A stretch of DNA of 36,853 nt from Purshia tridentata. Taxonomy: Eukaryota > Streptophyta > Magnoliopsida > Rosales > Rosaceae. The notes beneath the pieces were generated by a model. That model was not told the origin of the DNA and did no database searches. It worked only from the letters and a program-made list of their open reading frames with translations. Both the position numbers and the translations under genes were made by a program. Shown here one piece after another: positions 22,520-33,090 of the stretch. How positions within the stretch are numbered: position 1 is the first letter of the stretch; every line of letters begins with the position of its first letter. The DNA is taken from NCBI GenBank assembly GCA_003254885.1, contig QANT01000568.1, positions 1,960 to 38,812 of the forward strand, in the 5' to 3' direction.

Positions 22520-22735
22520 TTATTTTAATTTGTGGCCACCCCTGCACTTGGCCTCCTTCTCACAACCTCTGCCATAAGGGCTGCTTGGTGGAGGCAAGCA
22601 TTGTGACCCAGTACAATGGGGCTGGTCATGTCGAATTACGCCATAACCAAGAGTTTTGGCATGAGTTGTTTCAATGTAAACCGAGTAGACAAGGAGAGCA
22701 ACAATGCATAAAGTGAATGCCTTGGACATGGCCAT
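22520..22735 (-). CDS. RALFL: RALF-like peptide precursor R4 (four cysteines, duplicated leader)
   Basis: 71 residues, signal peptide 1-26 (core FTLCIVALLVYSVYI), all four cysteines present. Local changes are GSQC for GSHC before Cys46, PYGRGC, EKEAKC and a His in the basic tail (GGHKLK). Its leader carries a 72-bp direct repeat that copies the start-codon region, so an extra ATG lies 72 bp upstream (see the mini-ORF entry). The 3' flank and spacer are type B, as for R1. Confidence 0.9.
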   Translation of the reverse strand: MAMSKAFTLCIVALLVYSVYIETTHAKTLGYGVIRHDQPHCTGSQCLPPPSSPYGRGCEKEAKCRGGHKLK

Positions 22736-22868
22736 TTCTTCCGAACAAATGGATCTATTGGTTGGTTTGCACTTATTAGGTAATGAGAACTATGAAGACA
22801 TGGCCATTTCTTCCGAACAAATGGATCTATTAGTTGGTTTGCACTTATTAGGTAATGAGAACTATGAG
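22725..22868. repeat. 72-bp tandem duplication over the R4 start region
   Basis: Copies 22725-22796 and 22797-22868 both begin gacatggccatttcttccga and differ at two or three positions. The junction lies inside the second codons of the CDS. Confidence 0.93.
22790..22807 (-). other. Upstream mini-ORF of R4 (MAMSS then stop)
   Basis: The duplicated start region encodes M-A-M-S-S and then TAG. It sits between the TATA-like box and the true ATG, so a scanning ribosome would meet it first. Confidence 0.6.
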
Positions 22869-23076
22869 CGAGATTGAATTGGAGGAGCTGATGATGATCA
22901 TGAGATTGGGAAATTGAGTTGCTATTTAACACGATAATTTTTGCCAATTTTAGACAATATGACAGATTGAACTTAACTTGTAATTGGTAAACCTGTTATT
23001 TGTTATTGGTTTAACTCAATGTGACACTCAATAACAGTGTGGCTTGAAGGGCCAATTGGTTGTTTGGTAATTGCCC

Positions 23077-23295
23077 ATATTTCTAAAACTGCATAACACA
23101 TGGCCATGCATGTACATACCAATCCATACAAAACACAAAAGTCAGTTCTCCTATTGTCTCAAATAACTTAATACCAACATGATCTNATATTTCTAAAACT
23201 GCAAAACACATGGCCATGCATGTACATACCAATCCATACAAAACACAAAAGTCAGTTCTCCTATTGTCTCAAATAACTTAATACCAACATGATCT
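23077..23295. repeat. 109-bp direct repeat joined by a single N
   Basis: Copies at 23077-23185 and 23187-23295 differ by one base (gcataaca versus gcaaaaca) and are separated by the only N in the window, at 23186. This is the pattern of two contig ends that overlap but were not merged. Confidence 0.9.
23105..23112. promoter_or_regulatory. Shortened RY motif of R4 (duplicate at 23215-23222)
   Basis: CATGCATG, in the changed context catggccatgcatgtacat. 370 bp from the ATG, or about 298 bp without the 72-bp duplication. Confidence 0.5.
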
Positions 23296-24467
23296 GACAA
23301 AAAAAAAAAAGTATAGGCCTTAAATCAAACATGAAAGCCATATATCAATATTAAAAATTCAAGTTACTCTGAACCTACTTCACACAGAGAAAGAAAGAGG
23401 GAGAGGGGGAGAGAGGGAAAAAGAGAGAGAGAGAAATAGAGAGAGAGATTTTAATGAGCTTATTCATCAGCTATTCTCTTTCATAAATTCATCACAATCC
23501 TCAAGATTCCAACACCTAAGCAACTTAACTGGAACCAAAGCGTAAAACTTTGCATGACTGACTGATCGGTAGATGTCCAACTTTTTGGCAGCAGTTATCG
23601 TCTCAGTGCCTACTACTGCTTTGATCCAACTGCTTTATAAAAGCAGCAACATTCCCTAAAGGAACAATTGCTCTTGAGCAAAGGATCGAGGAAAAGAAGA
23701 AATCAATAATGGGAACATTTTCAGCAAGCAGGGCCTATGTTTCCAAATTTTCTAGTAAACATTTAGGTATATATTTCCAAAGCACAATGAGACTGAACCC
23801 AATTGAAGTTGCTAAAGGTCAGGTGAATTAAATTAAATTTAAAGTTTACTAAAGCAAAATTGTAACTGCTGGATTGTAAGATTTATGTCATGTCCATTTT
23901 TTCAGTGACTAATGAGATCAAATGTAATGTTTCCAAATTAAAGTGTAATCAGGGTGGGTGAGATAAGGGTTAGGATTAAGATTAGGCTAGGTCTAGGATT
24001 CGTTTCCCTTCAATGTAACCAAAAAAAAAAATAATAATAAATTGTAATAAAGTACAAAACATTTATAGTTGTCATATAAGACTGAGAGGCCCCTCTTGGA
24101 AGCCACATCACTTTAACAACTTATAATGACTCTGGCGCATCAGTTTATTGCAATTCTCCATTTTTCTTTGACTCTAATCTGTTTAATTATCAGTAGTATA
24201 AACAATAACTTACATCTTCTTCCGTTTACAACTTGACGTTGACAAGAAAGTCTATAAGGTTGCACTCTTTAGAAAAAAAACATGATGAATATCTTATTAA
24301 TAAAATGATTGTTTTTGCTATTACTATCATGTTGGCAATTATATGATTAGAACAAGTAGATATAAGAGTTGGACAGTATTCCTCTTTAGTTGCAAGGTGA
24401 AGTAATTAATGCCTTGAAGTTCGCTGTCACCCTTGGTGTCCTTTACCCTTTAACTTGATCTGAAGGC

Positions 24468-24689
24468 TTATTTAAATTTACCGCTACCCCTGCAACGGTT
24501 CTCCTTTTCACAACCTCTTTTTGGAAGGTACGTTGCTTGGTGGAGGCAAGCAGCTTGACAGAGTACATTATTTTGGCTGGTCAGGTTGAATCGTGCCATT
24601 ACCAACACTAGTGGCATGTGTTGTTTTCAATGCAAAGTGAGTACACAAGGAGAGCAACAATGTATAAAGTGAATGCCATACTTGACCAT
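24468..24689 (-). pseudogene. RALF-like pseudogene psi-R5
   Basis: Aligns along its whole length with the 71-codon RALF genes. The start region carries four extra bases (AAGTATGGCATT against AAGGCATT), an extra A in the IETT region shifts the frame and leads to TAG, a second stop follows near the position of Cys41, and a further shift lies before RGC. Recognisable pieces are FTLYIVALLVYS, SSCLPPPS, RGCEKENRCRGS and GKFK. Its promoter also has a decayed RY motif (tatgcgtacatgtacatacc near 25253). Confidence 0.88.
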
Positions 24690-26426
24690 TTATTCAAAAC
24701 AAATAGGTCTTACTTGGCTGGTCTGTGCTTATTAGATAATGAGAACTATAGGATTGGAGGAGGTGATGAGGAGGATAGTATTGAGAAATTAAGTTGCTAT
24801 TTAATGTGATTTATTTTACCAATTTTAGAAATGTGACAGTTTGAATTGGCTATTCCCAACTTCAATTTTAACGGATTTCAAAAGTTCAATAAAATCAAGA
24901 GATGTTTCTAACTTGGATTTTAAAAGATTTCATAGAAATCTAGGTATTTTAAAAAACTCATGAATTTTATTAAGTAGTGAATTTTGATAAATATTGATGG
25001 ATTTTGTTTAAATAACAAAGGTTATGAGAATTCTAGTCCATTTCCCTTGAAAATCCTTTAAAATCCTAGTTGGGGATACTCTCAAATTTTTAACACTGTT
25101 ATTTTATTGGTATAACTCAATGTGATATTCAATAATAGCCTTATGTCAAACTAGAAATTTGCTTCAACTTTAAATTGGTTCTTTGATAACTGAGATAAAA
25201 AGTTGTTCCAAACTACTTGTCCTTAGCCATAATCCTCAAACTGCATAACAAGTATGCGTACATGTACATACCAATCCCAGGAAACACAAAACTAGATTCA
25301 CCATTGTCTTAATCAACTCGATGCCAACATGACCTGATTAAATAAAAGAATTAATAAGATCAGACCTTAAATCAAACATGAAAGCTTTGCACTGTACCAT
25401 ATCAATGTTATAAATTAAACTCTCTCTAAATTACTTTGATCGGCAAGCAATAGACTATGGACGGTACCATGGCTAGCTAAAGGGGGAAGAGATCAATTCT
25501 TGTAAAAGACAAAATAGCCAGAAGTATTTTAGCACTACATTAAGTTGATTGTGAACTTTTGGTATGGACGTTATTGCAGTTGCTATATATATAGATCTCA
25601 TTGGCGACTTATGTAAGTGCCTTTATCAGTTAATTGCATGATTTGACTTGAATATGAGGTATGGGAGACATCCAAAATCTATTCATGATATGTCTGATTT
25701 CCATTTTCAACATTGTTTGTGGTGTTGTTGCCATGTTGCCAGCACATGTTGCCATTAGCAGTAGTGATGAAAATATATATTGCGCTCCTCTAGACATGGC
25801 TATTGGCAAAGTTGGAACTTCAATTTTCGTACTAAATTAGAAAATGGTTAGCAGCTATGATTAAATTATCAACTGGATTTTTGGAATCTGAAATGTTGCA
25901 CACTTCCACATATGGCTCCTAAGTTTTGGTCTCCCCTAATATAGTGGTTCTAAAAAAAATTTTTGTTCAAATTAACGTGTATAGAGAGAGAGAGAGAGGC
26001 AAAAGTCCAGACAGGAAATAATAGTTTTACAAACAAGTAAATATGTATCAAATTTGTTTATTAAATTGCTTAATGAGATATGTTCCCAATAAATATAGCA
26101 CAAATAAGTTTATTATTTACAAAGCTATTTGTGCATAGATGAGAAACTTGATAAAAATTGAGTTGCCATTGATAAGTAAGTCTTTAAAGTTGCACTCTTT
26201 AGAATAACCAATTCCTTATTGGTAAAAGGATTATTTTTACTATTACACAATGTTGACAATTATATGGTCAGAATAAGCTAGCTAGAACATGAATTAGTAG
26301 ATATTAGAGTAGACATTTCTCTTTATTTGCTAGGTGAACCTTGGTAATAGCTTGCAATTCATTGTGTCTTTATTGTAAGTTCCTTTAACCTTGGTGTCCT
26401 TTAACCCTTCAGCTTGATTTGGAGGC
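24690..26426. other. Spacer between psi-R5 and R6
   Basis: Non-coding. Contains a MITE, the decayed psi-R5 promoter, about 0.45 kb of sequence (25.4-25.85 kb) not seen elsewhere in the array, and the right half of a type A spacer from about 25860. Confidence 0.55.
24848..25082. mobile_element. Inverted-repeat MITE, about 235 bp
   Basis: Left end GGCTATTCCCAACTTCAATT and right end read inward GAGTATCCCCAACTAGGATT form diverged inverted repeats of about 35 bp. The other units run straight from gacagattgaactt to aattgttaacc at this place, so it is an insertion. The target duplication is not clear. Confidence 0.65.
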
Positions 26427-26642
26427 TTATTTTAATTTGCGGCCACCCTTGCACTTGGTCTCCTTCTCACAACCTCTGCTATAAGGGCTGCTTGGTGGAG
26501 GCAAGCAGTGTGACCCAGTACAATGGGGCTGGTCATGTCGGATCACGCCATAACCAAGAGTTTTGGCATGAGTTGTTTCAATGTAAACTGAGCACACAAG
26601 GAGAGCAACAATGCATAAAGTGAGTACCTTGGACATGGCCAT
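26427..26642 (-). CDS. RALFL: RALF-like peptide precursor R6 (four cysteines)
   Basis: 71 residues from the ATG at 26642. The frame stays open upstream to 26783, but that extension begins with TTG, not ATG, and overlaps the TATA-like box, so the shorter start is chosen. Signal core LTLCIVALLVCSVYI, cleavage after THA, mature part identical to R2 except CKGG for CRGG after Cys64. RY palindrome 318 bp upstream. Confidence 0.9.
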   Translation of the reverse strand: MAMSKVLTLCIVALLVCSVYIETTHAKTLGYGVIRHDQPHCTGSHCLPPPSSPYSRGCEKETKCKGGRKLK

Positions 26643-26959
26643 TTTATCAGAACAAATGGATCTATTGGCTAGTCTGCACTTAATTATTAGGTAATGAGAA
26701 CTATGGGACAGATTGAATTGGAGGAGGTGATGATGATGAGATTGGGAAATTGAGTTGCTATTTAATGCGATAATTTTTGCCAATTTTAGACAATATGATA
26801 GATTAAACTTAACTTGTAATTGTTAACCCTGTTATTTATTATTGGTTTAACTCAATGTGACACTCAATAACTATCTGGCTTGAACGGCCAAACTTGAAAT
26901 TCGCTTCAACTTTAAATTGGTTATTTGGTAATTGCCCATAATCCTTAAACTGCATAACA

Positions 26960-26971
26960 CATGCATGCATG
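26960..26971. promoter_or_regulatory. RY palindrome of R6
   Basis: CATGCATGCATG in the shared block acatgcatgcatgtacatac. Confidence 0.55.
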
Positions 26972-27137
26972 TACATACCAATCCACACGAAACACATAAC
27001 TCAATTCTCCTATTGTCTCAGATGACTTAATACTAGCATGATCCGACAACTAAAAATTAAAAAAGTTAGGGCCTTAAATCAAACATGAAAGCTATATCGA
27101 TGAATATTAAAAATTCAAGTTACTCTGAACCTACTTT

Positions 27138-27168
<31 letters not shown>

Positions 27169-27849
27169 GAGAGCCCGATTGTAGCATATATTGCCATTAG
27201 TAGTAGTGAAAATATTGCTTGAGCTTCTCGATCTAGACATATATGGTTGTTGTCATAGTTAGAACTCCCATTTTTTACTAAATCAGAAAAGGGTTAGTAG
27301 CTTGTTAGTTGGTTATTGGGCCTTTGGCTCTCTTTACTAAATAAAAAAACGGTTAATTAGTAGCTAAATGGTTTTGTTGCTAAGGATTTATAGAAGAGCA
27401 ATGAAATTGAACCAAGTTAAATATATTGCTAGGTGGCTTACAAATAAGTAACAAATGAAATTAAAGTTTATTTAAGTTGTAATGCAGTTCTTATTTTAGT
27501 GATCATTACTAAAGCAACATTGTAACTGATGGATTTTGAGGTCAAATTAAGTGTAATAAAAAATACACTTGACATAGGTTTCTCTATGTGGACCAAATTG
27601 TCATGCCGATTCACAACACAACACAACACATTAGTTTCTGATCTGAGACTGAGAGGCCACTCTCTGAAACCATGGGATATTTAGAACTTAATTATAATGA
27701 CTCAGATTCTGCATGTCACTTGTGAATGATGATCTGAAAGCACCAATTCCTATGTATATATAATGTCATACATGCCTTTAAAACAACACTTGCTTATGAG
27801 CCTCACTTTATGAGATATGTAGTCAAGAAATAGTACACTTGATTCAATG

Positions 27850-28024
27850 TTTTTTTTTTGGATAGAATTACTTGATTTAACTTGAAAATGAAAAGAATAT
27901 TATTGGAAATTTTGCACTGACAAGCAAGTCTAAAACTTTGAACTCTTTTGAGAAGGAGCTAGGATCGAACTTTGGTACACTGTGGATGATTCTATGACCC
28001 TTACAACTAGGCTACCTAACAACT
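27850..28024 (-). mobile_element. SINE-like segment, copy 3
   Basis: T run at 27850-27859, B-box-like ggatcgaac at 27962, A-box-like part near 28005-28015 (plus-strand coordinates). Confidence 0.4.
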
Positions 28025-28853
28025 CCATAACGTACGTTGCATGATCTAGAAATAATATAATGAATTCCTTATTAATAAAAGGATTCTTTAATTTGGCTAT
28101 TACACAATATTGATAAATATATCGTTAGAACAAGAAAATGAATTCCCTGACCAAGAAAATAAACTCCTTGGCCAAAAAAAAAAAAAAAAGAACAAGAAAA
28201 TGAACTAGTAGATATAAGTGGACATTCCGCTTTTGTTGCTAGGTGAACCATTAGGCTTGAAGCTCATTGTTTCATTTAGCGCTGGATTAAATTATCAGCT
28301 AGATTTTTGGATATGAAATGTTGCACACTTGCACATATGGCTTCTAAGTCATGGTCTCCCCTAATATAGTGGTTCTAAACAAATTTTTTGTTTAAATTAA
28401 GGTGTGTAGAACACGAGAGTGAGAGTCCAGACAAGTAATATATATAGTTTTACAAACAAATAAATATGTATCATATTTGTTTATTAAACTGCTTAATGAG
28501 ATATGTTGCCAATGAATATATATAGTACAAATAATTTTATTATTTATAAAGTTATTTGTGCATAGATGATAAACTTTACTAAACTTGAGTTGGCATTGAA
28601 AAGTAAGGCTATAAAGTTGAACTCTTTAGAATAACCAATTCCTTATTGATAAAAGGATTATTTTTATTATTACATCATGGTGACAATTATATGGTTAGAA
28701 TACCCTAGTTAGAACTTGAATTAGTAGATATTTGAGTGGACATTCCTCTTTAGTTGCTAGATGAACCTTTGTAATAGCTTGAAGTTCATTGTCTATTTGT
28801 TGTAAGTTCCTTTAACCTTGGTGTCCTTTAACCCTTCAGCCTGATTTAGAGGC

Positions 28854-29069
28854 TTATTTTAATTTGCGGCCACCCCTACACTTGGTCTCCTTCTCACAAC
28901 CTCTACCATAAGGGCTGCTTGGTGGAGGCAAGCAATGTGACTCAGTACAATGGGGCTGGTCATGTTGAATCACGCCATAACCAAGAGTTTTGGCATGAGT
29001 TGTTTCAATGAACATCGAGCACACAGGGAGAGCAACAATGCATAAAGTGAATGGCTTGGACATGGCCAT
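28854..29069 (-). CDS. RALFL: RALF-like peptide precursor R7 (four cysteines)
   Basis: 71 residues with all four cysteines. The signal core contains a proline (FTLCIVALPVCSMFI), which may weaken targeting. Other changes are VIQHD and CTESHC, giving an acidic residue between Cys41 and Cys46. TATA-like box at -112 and RY at -314. Confidence 0.88.
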   Translation of the reverse strand: MAMSKPFTLCIVALPVCSMFIETTHAKTLGYGVIQHDQPHCTESHCLPPPSSPYGRGCEKETKCRGGRKLK

Positions 29070-29382
29070 TTCTTCAGAACGAATGGATCTATCGGTTTGT
29101 TTGCAATTAATAAGTAATGAGAACTATGGGAGAGATTGAATTAGAGGAGGTGATGATGATGAGATTAGGAAATTGAATTGATATTTAATACGATAATTTT
29201 TGCCAATTTTAGATAATCTAAGAGATTAAATTTAACTTGTAATTGTTAACCTTGTTATTTATTATTGGTTTAACTCAATGTGACACTCACTAATAGTTTG
29301 GCTTGAATGGCCAAACTTGAAATTAGCTTCAACTTTGAATTGGTTGTTTGGTAATTGCCCATAATTCGGAAACTGCATAACA

Positions 29383-29394
29383 CATGCATGCATG
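29383..29394. promoter_or_regulatory. RY palindrome of R7
   Basis: CATGCATGCATG, 314 bp from the R7 ATG. Confidence 0.55.
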
Positions 29395-30345
29395 TACATA
29401 CCAATCTACACAAAAATTAGTTCTCCTATTCTCTCAAATGACTTAATACCAACATGATCCGACTAATAAAAAAGAAGAAGTAAAGGCCTTAAATCAAACA
29501 TGAAAACCATATCGATCAGTATTAAAAATTCAAGTTACTCTGAACCTACTTCACGTAGAGAAAGAAAGAGGGAGGGAAAGGGAGAGAGAGAGAGAGAGTA
29601 TATTGCCCGGTTGCAGCATATATTGCAATTAGTAGTAGTGAAAATATTGTTCATGCATCTCAATCTAGACATATATGCTTGTTGTCAAAGTTAGAATTCC
29701 AATTTTATACTAAATCAAAAAAGGATTAGTGGCTTGTTAGTTGGTTCTTAGGCCTTTTGCTCTCCCTTTCACCAAAAAAAAAAAAAAGTTGGAACTCCCA
29801 TTTTTAACTAAATCAAAAAAGGGTTAATTAGTATCTAGATGGTTTTGTTGCTAAGGATTTATAAAAGAGTAATGAGATTGAACCAAGTTAAAGATATTGC
29901 TGGGTGGGTTACAAATAAGTAACAAATGGCATTAAAGTTTATTTAAGTTGTAGTGTAGTTCTTGTTTTAGTGAGCATTACTAAAGCAACATAGTAACTGC
30001 TGGATTTTGAGGTCAAATTAAGTGTAATTAATAAAAATTACACTTAACAAAGGTTACTCTATGTGGACCAAATTGTCATACTGATCCACAACACAACACA
30101 TTAGTTTATGATCTAAGATTGAGAGGCCACTCTCTGAAACCGCGGGAGCTTCAGAACTTATAATGACTCAAACTCTGCATGTCACTTGTAAATGATAATT
30201 TGCAAGCACCAATTCCTCAGCATATATAATGTCATACATGCCTTTAAAACATCCCTTGCTTATGAAGATGGTTCATATCACTATATGTGAACTTCACCTT
30301 TATGAGATATGTAGTCAAGAAATAATTAATACACTTGATTCAACG

Positions 30346-30525
30346 TTTTTTTTTAAAATTTTTTTTTATGGATAAATTTAACTTAAAAATTAAAAGAATA
30401 TTATTGGCAATTTTGCATTGACAAGCAAGTCTATAACTTTGAACTCTTTTTGATTGAGAAGGAGGATCAAACTTTGGTACATTGCATGTGGGTTATGACC
30501 TTGACAACTAGGCTACCCAACAACT
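30346..30525 (-). mobile_element. SINE-like segment, copy 4
   Basis: Same arrangement as the other copies, with an enlarged T-rich end (30346-30367) and a B box changed to ggatcaaac. Confidence 0.35.
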
Positions 30526-31198
30526 AGTATACATAACGTACGTTGCACTATTTAAAAATACTATAATGAATTCCTTATTAATAAAAGGATTCTTTTGGCT
30601 GTTACACAAGGTTGATAACTATATGCATGGTTAGAACAAGAACATGAACTAGTAGATATAAGTGGACATTCCTCTTTTGTTGCTAGGTAAACCATTAGGC
30701 TTCAAGGTCATTGTGTCCTTCAGCGCCGAATTAAATTATCAGCAAGATTTTTGGAATATGGATTGTTGCACACTTGCACACATGGCTCCTAAGTTATATG
30801 GTCTCCACTAATATATTGGTCCTAAACAAATTTTCTTTTTAAATTAACGTGTGTGGAGAGAGAGAGAGTTGAGAGTCTAGACAGGTAAGAATAGTTTTAC
30901 AAACAAGTAAATATGTATCATATTTGTTTATTAAACTGCTTAATGAGATATGTTGTCAATAAATATAGTACAAATAATTTTATTATTTACAAAGTTATTT
31001 GTGCATAGATGAGAAACTTGATTAAACTTGAGTTGGCATTGACAAGTATGTCTATAAAGTTGCACTCTTTAGAATAACCAATTCCTTATTGATAAAATGA
31101 TTATTTTTACTATTACATCATGTTGACAATTATATGGTTAGAATAAGCTAGCTAGAACATGAATTAGTAGATATTAGAGTAGACATTTCTCTTTATTT

Positions 31199-31328
31199 GC
31201 TAGGGGAACCTTTGTAATAGCTTGCAGTTCATTGTGTCTTTGTTGTAAGTTCCTTTAACGTTAGCTAGGGGAACCTTTGTAATAGCTTGCAGTTCATTAT
31301 GTCTTTGTTGTAAGTTCCTTTAACGTTG
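31199..31328. repeat. 65-bp tandem duplication in the R8 3' flank
   Basis: 31199-31263 and 31264-31328, both starting gctaggggaacctttgtaat, differ by two bases or so. It lies just downstream of the R8 stop codon. Confidence 0.93.
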
Positions 31329-31361
31329 GCGTCCTTTAACCCTTTAGCTTGATTTGGAGGC

Positions 31362-31577
31362 TTATTTAAATTTGCGGCCACCCCTGCACTTGGTCTCCTT
31401 CTCACAACCTCTACTATAAGGGCTACTTGGTGGAGGCAAGCAGTGTGACCCAGTACAATGGGGCTGGTCATGTCGAATCACGCCATAACCAAGAGTTTTG
31501 GCATATGTTGTTTCAACGTAAGCCGAGCACATAAGGAGAGCAACAATGCATAAAGTGAATGCCTTGGACATGGCCAT
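31362..31577 (-). CDS. RALFL: RALF-like peptide precursor R8 (four cysteines)
   Basis: 71 residues; signal core FTLCIVALLMCSAYV, cleavage after TYA. The mature part matches R2 except F for L in the last but one position. All RALF landmarks are present. This copy has the best TATA box (ATAAATAG at -112) and an RY palindrome at -312. It is the rightmost gene of the array. Confidence 0.9.
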   Translation of the reverse strand: MAMSKAFTLCIVALLMCSAYVETTYAKTLGYGVIRHDQPHCTGSHCLPPPSSPYSRGCEKETKCRGGRKFK

Positions 31578-33090
31578 TTCTTCTGAACAAATGGATCTAT
31601 TGGCTGGTTTGCACTCATTAGATAATGAGAACTATGAGAGAAATTGAATTGGAGGAGGTGATGATGATGAGATTGGGAAATTGAGTTGCTATTTATTGCG
31701 ATAATTTTTTCTAATTTTAGACAATCTGACAGAATGAATTTTACTTGTAATTGTTAACCTGTTATATATTATTGGTTTAACTTAATGTGACACTCAAAAT
31801 ATTCTGGCTTTAAGGGCCAAACTTGAAATTCGCTTCAACTTTGAATTGGTTGTTTGGTAATTGCCCATAATCTTGAAACTGCATAACACATGCATGCATG
31901 TACATACCAATCCATAAGAAGCACAAAACTCAGTTCTCCTATTGTCTCAAATGACCTAATATCAACATGATTCGACTAATAAAAATTAAAAAAGTAAGGG
32001 CCTTAAATCAAACATTGAAGCCATATCGATCAATGTTAAAAATTCAAGTTACTCTGAACCTACTTCACAGAGAAAGAGAGAAAGAGAGGTTGTAGCATAT
32101 ATTGCCATTAGTAGTAGTGAAAATAGTGCTTGAGCTTCTCGATCTAGGCATATATGCTTGTTGTCAAAGTTTGAACTCCCATTTTTTACTAAATCAAAAA
32201 TGGGTTAGTAGCTTGTTAGTTAGTTCTTGGGCCTTTGGCTCTCCCTTTCACCAAAAAAAGAAAATAAAGGTTGGAATCCCATTTTGTACTAAATCAAAAA
32301 AGGGTTAATTAGTAGCTAGCTGTTTTGTTGCTAAGGTTTTGTAGCAATGAGATTAAGTTAAAGATATTGCTAGCTGGGTTACAAATAAGCAACAAATGAA
32401 ATTGAAGTTTATTTAAGTTGTAGTGCAGTTCTTATTTTAGTGATCATTACTAAAGCAACATTATAAATGCTGGATATCGAGGTCAAATTAAGTGTAATAA
32501 AATATACACTTAACAAAAGTTACTCTATGTGGACCAAGTTGTCATATTGATCCACAACACAACACATCAGTTTCTGATATGAGACTGAGAGGCCATTCTA
32601 TGAAACCACGAGACCATCAGATCTTATAACGACCTAGACTCTGCATGTCACTTGTAAATGATGATCTGCAAGCACCAACTCCTCTGCATATATAATGTCA
32701 TACATGCCTTCAAAACAACAATTGCTTATTCTCTTTCATAAATTAATCACAATCCTCAAGATAATTACAACACCTAAGCAACTCAATTGGAACCAAAGTA
32801 CGTAAAACTTTGCATGACTGATTGATTGGTAGAAGACCAACTTTTTGCCAGTAGTTATCCTCTCAAGTGCATACTACTACTTTGGCCCAACTGCTTCATA
32901 GAAGCAGCAACATTCACTTAAGGAACAATTTCTCTTGAGCAAGGAAAGAAGCAATCAATGGGAAAATTTTCAGCAAGCTGGTATCATCAACTGAAAGAAA
33001 GGCCTTGGAACAAGCAGGGCCTACGTTTCAAAATTTTCCAATAAACATTGAGGTATATATTTCCAAAGCACAACCTGGAATTTTCACAAG
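31578..33090. other. Right edge of the array: type A start, then type B remnant
   Basis: Holds the R8 promoter and the first part of a type A spacer, then at about 32720 joins type B sequence (ctctttcataaattaatcac through caagcagggcctac). No further RALF gene follows. Confidence 0.6.
31889..31900. promoter_or_regulatory. RY palindrome of R8
   Basis: CATGCATGCATG, 312 bp from the R8 ATG. Confidence 0.55.

Larger units (their letters stand above)
22736..24467. other. Type B spacer between R4 and psi-R5
   Basis: Non-coding: R4 promoter with two RY motifs, an assembly-type duplication at an N, a GA tract, then a shortened type B spacer. Confidence 0.6.
26643..28853. other. Type A spacer between R6 and R7
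   Basis: Non-coding copy of the type A unit, with GA tract (27137-27173), SINE-like segment, and a short A-rich local duplication near 28134-28205 (caagaaaatgaa motif three times). Confidence 0.6.
29070..31361. other. Type A spacer between R7 and R8
   Basis: Non-coding copy of the type A unit: R7 promoter, GA tract at about 29560-29600, SINE-like segment and R8 3' flank. Confidence 0.6.

Noticed and set aside
26643..26783. In-frame upstream extension of R6 (118-residue frame) and similar upstream frames in R1, R2 and R4
   Set aside because: The first codon is TTG, not ATG, and the segment covers the TATA-like box. The extension is in frame only in R6, so it is leader and promoter, not protein.
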